From contig NC_077245.1 in the NCBI RefSeq assembly GCF_947179165.1, forward strand, positions 201,001-265,000: 64,000 bases of DNA, read 5' to 3'. This document shows positions 53,820 through 64,000 of the stretch, one piece after another (the first letter of the stretch is position 1; the number at the start of each line of letters is the position of its first letter). Source of the stretch: Solanum dulcamara. Lineage: Eukaryota > Streptophyta > Magnoliopsida > Solanales > Solanaceae. The position numbers and the translations under genes were made by a program. Under the pieces are notes generated by a model. It had not been told where the DNA came from, did not search any database, and was given only the letters and a program-made list of their open reading frames with translations.

Positions 53820-56800
53820 ATGTCGAGATTTGATTACCCAACACTCCCCCGACAAGACATCATCGCTGTATTAGCCGAAGCTCAAATAGCCTCCGTCTCC
53901 GACGAAGATCTCATCAAACCCACTCCCGACTTTGTCACTAAACTCTACTCCAGCATTCTTCTTCATATCGACACTCTACAGTACGCTAAAAGAACAACCT
54001 TTATTACTTATCTCAATCAACAATTCTTTTTATTTCTGTTTTCCTTTCTTTTCTCTATAGGGATGATCATGACCAGGTGGATTTCTCGGCTCTGGAGCAC
54101 CTTGAGAACCCGGATCTTCATGTTGACTCTTTTCGGACCATTAATTTGTTTCATAAGATAAGGGAGATGTTGGTTGCTTTGGATTGTCCAGAGATATTTA
54201 CTCTAAGGGATTTGATCAAGCCTGACCCTGATCGCACCCGCTTCTTTGTCGGAGCCATCCTCAACTTTTGTCTTCACAGGTCATTTTTAACTTTTAATTT
54301 CTTCTCAATTTTTGTTGAAACAATCAAGTCCCTCGGCACCACCCTGGAAAGATTGAGTTTGATGTTTCAAGGGTGATTAACCACAAAGTCCTGTCTTTGC
54401 AACCAACATTGTTGATTGAATCATGCATGCTGATACGCACTTTGTTTTAAGCAATTGAGATGATACACCTATCAAGTACATACACTTGTCAAAAAAAATA
54501 AAAATTGCATAGAGGATCATTAATAACTATGTCACACACATTTTTTGCAGCTTTATCTGAAACTGAGATTGCAATAGTAGTATAGGATTCATCCATGCGG
54601 ATATGACAGCAAACCCCTTCGCTGTCTTCTCTACAAGAAGAAATATAAATTGGATTATACTTGCTACGCAGTTGCTTAGCTATGTAGATACTGTGTTTTC
54701 AAAAACTCTGTCTTTTTAGTTTACATAAGTTTGGCAAGCAAATATGCTTCTCTGTTTGTTCTGATAAATAAAAATACTTTGTAGAAATTAATTCTGGAAT
54801 GGAGAAGTTTACTAGCTTTTGGCTGAGAGTTTCTTTTCTTCTGTCCTTAAACTGAATTATCACCCTGTCTCACCCCAAAACAAAGTGCTACTCAATATTT
54901 CTCTTTAATATGTCCTTGAAAAATATAGGGACACTAAATTAAATGCTATAAGACCGATTGTGGAAGATCTGACTCTCATTGATGAACAACGACTCGCTCT
55001 GGAGGCTAGAATATCTCAGGTATCTGAAGTAGTGAAAAACATTTTTACTGGAAGCTTCTTTCTCAAAGTTTCTCTCGAGTTACTTACACTGTGCCTCACA
55101 GTTATATGAAGAGATTGCAGTACAAAATGAATCAAGAGAAAGGGAGATGCCTTTGGTTCAAGAAATAGATTCTAATGTTAAGGAACTGAGGCAAGCAATT
55201 TCTGGTCTTAACAATCACCAAGTGTCCTTGAAGGCCTCAATAAGAAAACTTAAGGAGAGGGCTAAAGAGATGGATGAAAAGGTCAGTTGTTTGGATTTTC
55301 TCTCCTTCTAAATTCTAATGTCATATTTGTTTCATGAATTGCTAATAGCCCAACACTGGATTATCTGTCTAATGAAGAATACTTGCCATATGTTTGGTGT
55401 TGGCTTACTTTAGGTCCTATGTTTCTAGTGGTCTTTTTAGTCCAGTCAAAGATTTGTATGATAGAGATTTATGTCAGTGGAAATTATAGAGAATTTTTGA
55501 GTATTCTTGAGCGTAATTGGTTGCTCGCAACTTGAATTTATTATTACAAAAAGTAAGGACTAATTTTTTTCTTTCACTCACATTCTGGCAACTTTGTTTG
55601 TTGCTTTCTCACACTTCTCACTTGATGACTCACTTCATGCTTTTTTGCTTACTTGAGCACGCATACATCTCAAAGGACCATCTCTATTTATAGGTGGTGA
55701 TGGAAGAATTTAGTTGAGTATTCTAGAATAAACCCTTTCACTTATTTCTGGAATTGCCCTTCTCTAGAATATTTCTAGACTTTTCTCTCTAGAATTCTCA
55801 TTCTAGAGCTCTTCTTTCAATTCTCTATAAGTCTTGAATATTCTGGATTCTTCTTTGAAATATCCTGGATATTAAGTTGGTGATGACTGTTCAACTAAAA
55901 CTTTTAGTACTTCTATATTTTGTAAAATATTGGTTTGAGATGACTATAAATGGATCGACATGGTCAATGAGGATTCATATGACTGATGTCAACTTGTTTG
56001 GAATTGAGGTGCAATTGTTGTATAATGGTAGTGTTTGGGCCATCTTGTGCACACCTCGACTATATCTCCAGGTACTTGCCATCTCCTACCAACAAAAGTA
56101 CCGAGTAACTTTACCTATCATGATTTAGATATATGGAAAGAAATCACCTAATGTTTTGTTGGGATTGGACCCTGGTCTTCCATAATTTTCACCCACTTTA
56201 TTGACGCTAGGCCACACCCTTGGGCGCAGTTACTGTTTATAGCATATATTCAATACAAGCTAGATCATAGTTTCTTTGTCACTGTATTTGAGAATTTAGT
56301 ATTTTTTCCTCTCATCTACATCTTTCCTCTATGCTATTTAAATTCAATTTTACATTATTATTTGAATACTCATCTAGGAGTCAATGCCAGTTTCAAAAAG
56401 ATATTTGTGTTATGATTCTAATATACCATTTACATTTGGTCTCCTTCCAGATTTCTAATGCTGACTTTGCATTGGTACAAGCTGTTCATGACAATGCCAA
56501 TTTACGCTCTAAGATTGTCCAATCACCAGATAAGCTTCAGGTATGAGTTATTACTGACTGTTGAGCTGGTTTTAAAAGAATATGCGTCAACTATGTCTTC
56601 TAGATGTCTTGTGCAAGTGATGTGGTTTATTATTTTTCAAGGGTGCTATGACATTAAGCATGCTGGTATATTAATATTGAACATAATTGCAAATATGACT
56701 GATTTACAGGCTGAAACTGAAGTATCTAATTTGGATTTGTTACATTTTTTGCTTTGATGAACCTATGGCATATCTGCCTTTGTTCTTTGTTCTTTTCTGC

Positions 56801-59800
56801 TTGGCTAGATTGAATTGGACTGTGCAACACAAGCTAAGGTTCATGGTTTAAAAATCCTGAAAGATCAAGGTTGAAATTGTTAAGCGGTAGAAGTCATTTC
56901 GGTTTTAATAAATGAAATTTTCTTGAATATTTGAAGCTCTACTTTAGTAGCTAAGTTTTTGTAAGAAGTGCTAAGATTCTTGATCTTTATTTGCTAAAAA
57001 AATATCACTTGGTTCTTTGTTGTATGAGGCATGGTTCCAGTTTCTCTAAGTTGAGATTCTGTCTTTTAGCTAGATAATTTCAGATTCTGTTTGTGAAATT
57101 AATCGCAACTTTTCTGCACTTGCTCCGCTAACATCAGGTTACTGCAGCTTTTATGTTTCATGTGTTATTTTTTGACTATTGAAATTTTTAGAGAGCCCTG
57201 GAGGAAAAGAAATCATTTCAAGCTGAGATAAGGAATGCTGAAAGAGCAGCAATGCAGTCTTTTCAAAATAAAACTGCAATTCTTGAGGTTTATACGAAGG
57301 TACTTCACTGGGTTCATCCAATACAACCTTTATACTATATTTTCAACTTATAAATTGCATCTAGACACTTATTTATGCTCAATAAATGAGATACAGGTGG
57401 GTGGAAATTACTTTTTGAAACCAACACTAGGAAATCCTCTTTCTTGGCGTTCTTGGTGATTTTGGGAAAATCTAAAATTTCATGGCTAAACAATGTTAAT
57501 ACTAACATTAATCAGTATAATCAACTCAAAACCTTGTTAAAAACTCACCTTTGGGGGTACAAATCATCTTTGGCAGAAATGCCCCTCAAAAGTACTCAAG
57601 GGCTTCAAGAAAATGTGCAATATTTCTCTCCCTGTTGGCTAGCTGGTATTTCTAGACGTACTGAGAATGCCTCTCATGAAACACACCCTATCACGTGCTA
57701 AGTCCTAGACCACATCCCCCTTCCCTCATGTCCCACATCTCACCGCTAGAGTCTCGAGCTTTCCTTCTCCAATCCGGACTGTAATTTGTGATGGGGCGTG
57801 CAGTGTTCCTTACATTTCTTTTTCTGGCGTTAAACTTCCAGGTCCTTCATGCAGTAGTTCTCGCGATGTGAGGCCATTACGAGCAGCTCTGAAGGCTTGC
57901 CCAGGCATCCTCGCAATGCAAGACCTGGCGCGAGCCAGGTCTGATACCCAATTTTTGTCTTCCTTGTTTCTGACTTTTCTGTTTCACATCTTTAAGCCAT
58001 TATACCATGTCTATACACTTTCAAACCATAGTGTACATATATTTTCAACCTTTCAATCATTATTTGCAAAAATTATCATTGTTAGCATGCAAAACAATGT
58101 TTTAACTTTTAGCACTTGATAAACTATCAATTAACCTTAAATATTTCGAAAATTTATGGTTGCTATATCTTCTTTTCTTGAAGTCCATTAAAAACGTACT
58201 TGTTGGCTTAAGGGGATAGTTGGTACTTCAGGTGTATTTAGATGATGCAGCAAAAATAATCTCTTGTTTATTTGTATTGATCAAGTAAATGTATTTTCAT
58301 TTATAATCATGACCACAACGGCAGTATACAAGATATATACCAAAAAGTAGAGAATTTACAAAATGATATGATTCTCTACAAACTCCGCTCATTCGTCTAT
58401 ACAACAACGAAACTTGTGTTGTTTATTAAACTCCATGTCTAGTCAAATTTAGACTCAAACTGAAACGGCGTCGTAAGTATGTAAAAGAGAACTTGCAGGA
58501 GATTTATAAAAAATAGAATGGTGTACTAGCCTTGTATTTTTGTGATTTACTCTTTGCATGAGCAACTCTTGAGTCATGACATGCCCCTTTGCAAAAATGC
58601 TGTAGGTGGCCAGGAAGTAACAGCCTGTTTGGCGAAATCACCCTTTTTCTACATTAGCATAAGCAAAAGGCCACAAGTATTTAGTTATGTGTCCAATTGA
58701 ATGGATAATTATTTATTAGGCTCTTAGCAACTTATCAACTGAGTTAAGAATATTTGATTGACATGTGTGGACGGTTTGCAGCTGGACATCTCATAAGTTT
58801 TTTCTTGAGGAAGGAAAATAGGAAATTATGGAAGAAATAATTTGAGTGAATGTACCTCCTTTAATCAAATTTTCTCGTTCTGAAGAAGAGTTGGCTGGGA
58901 TGATTAGAACTGAAATTTTGTCAAGCATGCTTGAATGTAATAGCTATTACCTTCATACCAATTGCACTGAAATTGTTAATATGTGCAACTTTGAGTGGAC
59001 GTGCTTGATGACATTCTCTCTCGTTTTGTTTTTCCTTGTTTTCTTAATTATTATTAAATCTCGTCTCTTTTATGTCAGGCTTACAAGAAAATGTCCAAGA
59101 ACTTCAATCAGATGCAGGCTATACAGGAGCAGGTTATCATGCATGTTTTATTTTGATAAAATTTGTCATACTGCATTTTCAGTGGACACCTCTTAATTTC
59201 TCATGATAAATTATTTTACCTGAGTGCATTTACTATTGTATTGGAAACAATTGAAAGTTAGATAATTATAATAAGGAAAAGAAATAATTTATGAATGGCT
59301 AAACATATTTGTTTATTAAGATAACAAGGAACAAAATAACTTAAAGGGTATTTGAGTGACTTGATCTACTAGATGAAGAAACAGTCATTTGAAGTGGAAG
59401 GAAAATAAATGTATAGATCTACCTATGATGAAAATCTAGTTAAGAATCTCATTTATATTTGTGAAAAAGAGAGACGGAGGGGAATAAGAGGCATGATTGA
59501 CACAAACACAACTAAAAGAAATGAGGTGGTGTAATGAAAGTGGTGCTTAGGATCAAATTTTAACATGATTTTTGTAACTAGAAAATAAGAACGTCTCAAA
59601 TGAGGCAGACAAATAGATATGAACTATTTATATATTCAAGTCTATGTATAAAGACTTGAACTAAGTCCTTAGGCATTCTCATATAAGATGTGCATGCATT
59701 CATCTTAAATTTTGTGAAAATATATTCTGAATCTCGGTTGATGACAGGGAGCTATCCAAATTTCACATCAACATGTGCCACTTAAAAGTGTTTTATAGCA

Positions 59801-61461
59801 GTTGTGAGGAATTCTTAATGTTAGTCTCATCTCTTTTTGGTTGTTTATTGGTTTTTCCTTCTTATCATGAATAAAAGAGGAAAATAACAACTGAGTCCAA
59901 GAATCATAAAAGTGCACTTTAAAGTTGTGATAGGTCACTTGCTATAGACCATGGTTGTCTATAGTTCTACACTAATTTTCTCCTGGATAGTTGTCATTCT
60001 AAACAAAGCAGTCATTAATGCCTTCATATTTACCCTAAATTATTTGAATGATACTGGCAGGTTAATTCAACTAAATCTATTGAGAAAGATGTAAAGGTTC
60101 TCAAACTAAAGCTGAGTGATGAAGAAGTACAGGAAAAGTCCCTTGAAGCTAAACTAGTTGTAAGGCAAGGAAAAGGTAGCCTTAGCTGTTTTTATTACGT
60201 TCATCTGTAGTTTTTCCTTAACTCCGATGCTAATATCATATATTATCCAGCGGACCAATTGGAAGAATTAAGAAAGCAATTAGAGAAAGAAAAAAATCTT
60301 AGTTATGAGGAGGCTGCCAAAGAATTGAAAAATGTAAAGTTGGAAGTGGAATCAAAGAGGCATGGTCTTAAAGCAAGGGAAAATGACTTGGAAGGTGTAC
60401 TTGCAGAGGTACTATTAGCCTGTCTTGATTTTCTAAAACACTATGTGGGTGTTTGGATTGACTTATTTTAAGTGACTTTCGGCTTTTAAGCTTTTTTTAG
60501 TTTTGGAAGTGTTTGGGAAACACAAAAAATGCTTTTAAACACTTTTTTTTAAGCTGAAAAAGTTAAAAAGTAGCCAAAAGCCAAAAGTTGGGTGTTCCCA
60601 ACTTATGACTTTTAGCTTTTAGCTTATAAGTCACTTATAAACGGCCAATCCAAACACCCCCTATATCTTGTTTGGGTTTGCTCCTTACCAATAGATCACC
60701 TCTTTCATTAGGCGGATGCAATAACTGAAAAAATCAACTCAGTAAGGGAGTCTGGAGCATCAAAATGCCAAGAATTGGGCCGTAATTGCGAAGAAGTCAT
60801 AGCAGAGGTACAACTATCTCCATCTATTTTTCCATTTCTATTTTGGTAAGTCAAATGGGGATTCAAACAAAGGGGAGTTAATATAATTGAGGCCTAGTTT
60901 GCCAGTGGCTGTGTTAATCTATGTGTACTATTATTTGGATCAGTCTCTCATATTTTTTCCCTCTTGACGCTCTCCCTCTGGGTTATTAATTTGCCAATGC
61001 CTATGTTAATCTATGTTTACTATTATTTGGATCAGTCTCTCTCTTATTTTTTCCCTCTTGACGCTCTCCCTCTGGGTTATTAAAAGACACACGATAAGCA
61101 GATTGCAGGAAGGTTAACTATGCAAAAGTGCTTATTTTGATGGAAAGAATAGGACTTCTAACTCGAAACCTACTTGTCTATGTGTATTTATGTAACTTTT
61201 TTCTTCTTCTTACTTTTCCTCAGATATTATTGGTTTACATTGCTACACTGCAACTTCTTGTTGCCTAACTTAGAAAGCAAATATAGCAAGTTTTTTTTTT
61301 TTTGCCACAGTAACAGATATCTCGAAGCAATAGAACCACATTATATCGCCGCCTTAATCTTGTCTGATTGCTTAAACTTGTTCTTATGTCAGTTTTATCG
61401 CCACTCAAACTCAATCAGAGACTTGCTACCGTACATTGAAGTGGACCAGACAAGTTGTTGA
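53820..61461 (+). CDS. NUF2: Kinetochore protein NUF2 (11 exons)
   Basis: Exons: 53820-53980, 54061-54279, 54929-55019, 55102-55281, 56451-56540, 57192-57299, 59079-59132, 60061-60175, 60251-60408, 60712-60807 and 61393-61461; 446 residues (Arabidopsis NUF2 about 440). NUF2 is a subunit of the NDC80 complex, which attaches kinetochores to spindle microtubules. Residues 1 to about 130 form the calponin-homology-like head (FDYPTLPRQDIIAVLAEAQIA, PDFVTKLYSSIL, FTLRDLIKPDPDRTRFFVGAILNF), with the family's RTRFF and ILNF words. The rest is rich in E, K, L and Q with long coiled-coil runs (for example LEELRKQLEKEKNLSYEEAAKE), for pairing with NDC80. All junctions are GT-AG and keep frame. Introns 6 (1.8 kb), 7 and 4 are long and repeat-bearing; a hAT-like MITE sits in intron 9 and a 92-bp tandem duplication in intron 10. 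The small last exon (YRHSNSIRDLLPYIEVDQ) is supported by frame and similarity. Confidence 0.93.
60447..60660. mobile_element. hAT-like MITE in NUF2 intron 9
   Basis: The left end is GGGTGTTTGGATTG and the right end, reverse-complemented, is GGGGTGTTTGGATTGGCC. AAGTGACTT/AAGTCACTTATAA repeats lie inside. The flanks CACTATGT and CCCTATAT match at 6 of 8 positions, compatible with an old 8-bp duplication. The 214-bp body is AT-rich and non-coding. Confidence 0.65.
60899..61082 (+). repeat. 92-bp tandem duplication in NUF2 intron 10
   Basis: Two adjacent copies with a period near 92 bp, each with GTTAATCTATGT, ACTATTATTTGGATCAGTCT and CTCTTGACGCTCTCCCTCTG. A few substitutions and a 2-base length change separate them. 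Confidence 0.88.
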
Positions 61462-63600
61462 GAAAAGGAGTTGATCTTTAACTATATCATTATAGTGAAG
61501 TAGAGCAGTTCTACAGTAACAATTTGGGAAAAGTGGGAAAAACCTTCATGACTCAGATTAAGATCTGCAACATGCAAGGGCTGAAGACCCAAAAGGAATC
61601 ACACGTACATATTGCCTGGTAAGGCATGTGTTGTTGATCAATTTGATTTGTGATATAAATATAAAATTATGTCTACAGTTGTCTATATTTTGCCTTAGGT
61701 TGGACATGTTAGTGCAGACACATTTCTTCTTTAAGACACTTTGTTTTCAAGATATCATTGATCAAAAAGTTTCGCGGCTCTTTTTCTCCTTTGAGTTGGA
61801 GTAGTTAATGAACTGAAATGTAAAGGCGACAAGCCTTTTGGTCAAGCACCATAATATTACACTTAAATATTTGTATGGTTATGAGTTACTATCACGAAAT
61901 TGAGACAAGGAATATATATATGTTAAGGGCATCAACGAGGACCCCCACCACAGGCTTGTTCTTTGTCGGAACCCTTTGCCTGACGCCACTGCTGTCGTTG
62001 AATAATTTGTTCTTCCAGCTTCAACCAGTCATCAATCATTACAGTTGATTATGTTATTTTCTGGCAATAGAAAATAAGAGGGAAATTTCGAGTTCAAGAA
62101 TGCCAAAACAGTACAACGCACGTCGAGCTTGTGAATAACACAAATTGAGGGATCGTCGATAATACTCATATAAGAGATTGTGAATCATGATTAATAGATT
62201 AATTAGAATTAGATTTTATACTGACTGACAAATACTCATTTTAAAGGGCATCACTTTTTCTATGAACTGGACTTTGATTTTAATGCGAATGAGAAAGTCT
62301 CAAGTGTATGTCAATAGTCAATACTAATCAAAAGTTAATACTTTGAAAACAATTAGTGACATAACGTAAAATGGAAAAATTACCCAATTATTCTTTATCA
62401 TATTTACTAATTCTTTCTATAATTTAAAATAATTACATATTGTTTTTCTAATTAATAATTTTATATTAAATTTCAAGTCAAATACACTTAGATATATGTA
62501 TTTTTGCTGATAGATACATTGTCAAATACATATACATAGGGCGAGAGGCAAAAAGACAGGATGGAGGCGAATAAGAGAATTGGTGTATTTCAGATTACAT
62601 GCGAATCAAACTATATACATGTACTTGGGATACCATGTACATTCTGAAATAAAGATGCCATGGAAAGAGATGCAAGTGAAAGAGGGAGAGAGGCGAGTGA
62701 GAGAGGAAAGAGGCGAGCGAGAGAGTTAATGTATTCTAAATCGAAATCTGCACTAATAGTAATTTTAAAAATTCATTAAACTAGTAAAATTTATATTGTC
62801 TGCCCAGGTAAAATTGACTAGCCCGTGCAAATCCTACCAACAGAAATGAGACAACAACTATCTTTCATCTGTTTGCTTAGCATTCAACCCATGACTTTTG
62901 GCCCATACTTTGCTCAAGCCTTGAAGGAGGAATTTCTCTTGTCAAAATTCATTTTTAAAAATGGAAAATATTCTTATGCTCATGATCACAACTATTAACC
63001 TGTTTAATAAAATGTGTTCTTTTTATAATTATTTAATTTTAATTTTCCACGTGATATATTTAAATATTACAAAATTAAAAAATATTTTGATATATTCTAC
63101 GTATCTTTAATTAAAAATCATAAGAGTCAAAAAATCTTCTTTAATTCCTATTAACGTACCAAATTATCATTATATGTCACGTTTTAATATAATGTATCAT
63201 TAAAAATAAAATGAGTGTATATATTTGATATAGATAGGAATTTCAAATAATTATTACAAAAAAAAAAAGTGAAAAGAATAATAATAGTAGGATTGTCCAG
63301 GTGTTTAACAGTTGGAGGCAATCTACTAAATCGCAGGTAACCGTGGGGGCGCTCTCCCTCACCCTCACAGAGAGAGTCCGGCGGCGTGACGTTATAGAGT
63401 TGAGAGGAGATAAGCATGCAGTAGCAATAGATAAGCTGATACAAATTCAAAAAATAAAAATAAAAATAAAAATCAAATCGAATTGTTCAACTTTCCTTGT
63501 TTAATTCAATTACTCTCCCCTCCCCTTAATAATTTTATTATTATTAACTCTTTTTCTTTTTTTGGTCATTCCTTCCGATTTATTCGCCATACATAATACA
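61462..63600. other. Intergenic region downstream of NUF2
   Basis: NUF2 3' UTR in the first few hundred bases, then copy 2 of the diverged repeat (about 61910-62100), AT-rich DNA, and a GA-rich purine stretch at about 62660-62725. No gene recognised. Confidence 0.45.
61910..62100. repeat. Diverged dispersed repeat, copy 2, with a small minus-strand ORF
   Basis: Counterpart of 52675-52920. On the minus strand 62039-61932 reads as an uninterrupted 35-residue frame beginning MIDDWLKLEEQIIQRQQ and ending GGGPR. The amphipathic, charged composition looks like a helix from a real protein, but I do not recognise it. It may be an exon relic or part of a transposable element. Confidence 0.55.
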
Positions 63601-63689
63601 CACTAATATACCTTCTCCTTAATCTCCGAGTCCGACTGTAACCAAACCCTACACGCCGATTCAGTGAAGCTCTGACCTTCATCCAGGTA

Positions 63690-63720
<31 letters not shown>

Positions 63721-64000
63721 TGCATTCTTTTATATCTACATTGCTTTTATGTTTAATTTACTGCTACAAGGTTTAACCTTTTTTTTTTTTTTTTTTTTTA
63801 TGTTGATCGGGGCCACTTGTTTCTTCTCTTCTCCTGCTGGTTACAACTATGCCCGAAGAAAGCCAACAAAATTCCTTTTTCTTGCTTTTTAAATTGTTGC
63901 GTTACTTTTTTAACGACGAAACTAGGGTTCTCTTGCCCAACCCAATGCCCTTCTTTTGAGTTTTCCTTTGATTTATTTGTTTGAGTTTCCATTTGCGGAA
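63600..64000 (+). other. Probable 5' leader and first intron of a gene continuing beyond the window
   Basis: The sequence up to 63686 is richer in C and looks like a leader (CTCCGAGTCCGACTG, ACACGCCGATTCAGTGAAGC). It ends CATCCAG|GTATCT, a plausible exon-donor junction at 63686/63687. The (CT)n run and the T21-22 tract follow, as in many plant leader introns. No coding start is visible before the window ends. Confidence 0.35.
63690..63717. repeat. (CT)14 microsatellite
   Basis: About 28 bp of uninterrupted CT units directly after the presumed donor site at 63687. A run of more than 20 T follows at about 63779-63800. Confidence 0.92.

Noticed and set aside
257..61461. Biosynthetic gene cluster around the UGT
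   Set aside because: The neighbours are a PPR editing factor, an FRS regulator, PFP and cell-cycle genes. There is no terpene synthase, P450, acyltransferase or other pathway enzyme.

Overview
This window is plant nuclear DNA, almost certainly from a Solanaceae species. Every coding gene except two (the CP12 gene and the PPR gene) is split by GT-AG introns. The predicted PFP alpha subunit is 616 residues and agrees with potato PFP-alpha almost throughout, as I remember that protein. The repeats are plant-type: tRNA-derived SINEs, including a TS-like 3' end, plus Stowaway, Tourist, hAT and Mutator-like MITEs. I cannot name the species from sequence alone.

Layout, left to right. On the minus strand are LHCB7 (257-6191, six exons) and CP12-3 (9217-9585). 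A 2.3-kb solo LTR follows (10271-12563). On the plus strand are the spindle-checkpoint gene BUBR1/MAD3 (14439-19010, 11 exons), the ER-stress factor bZIP60 (20414-22473, 3 exons), the PFP alpha subunit (23831-29608, 19 exons), an intronless DYW-type PPR editing factor (30532-32955), a UGT74-type glycosyltransferase (35300-37016, 2 exons), a FAR1-related transposase-derived regulator (37812-41924, 2 exons) and the mitotic kinase CDKB2 (43409-45139, 8 exons). A PIN-LIKES (PILS) auxin-carrier locus on the minus strand (46073-51705) looks like a pseudogene: it has an internal exon duplication, frameshifts, a destroyed splice acceptor and no first exon. Last comes the kinetochore gene NUF2 (53820-61461, 11 exons). 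The right edge probably holds the 5' leader of a further plus-strand gene.

The order LHCB7, CP12-3, PFP-alpha, CDKB2, PILS matches the order remembered for Arabidopsis At1g76570 down to At1g76520. This is therefore an ancient conserved block with extra genes between its members. Three genes act in mitosis: BUBR1, CDKB2 and NUF2. BUBR1 has a perfect M-phase (MSA) element upstream and CDKB2 has an MSA core. LHCB7 and CP12-3 are chloroplast proteins, and PFP is a cytosolic glycolytic enzyme.

The sequence details most worth a second look are these. First, the 23-nt IRE1-type intron of bZIP60 can be read to the base and is itself interrupted by an ordinary intron. Second, there are two nested MITE insertions whose target-site duplications give their order. 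Third, the PILS locus is decaying. Fourth, a diverged repeat pair of unknown nature flanks the PILS-NUF2 interval. I found no CRISPR array, rRNA, operon or other prokaryotic feature, and no clearly new multi-gene system.
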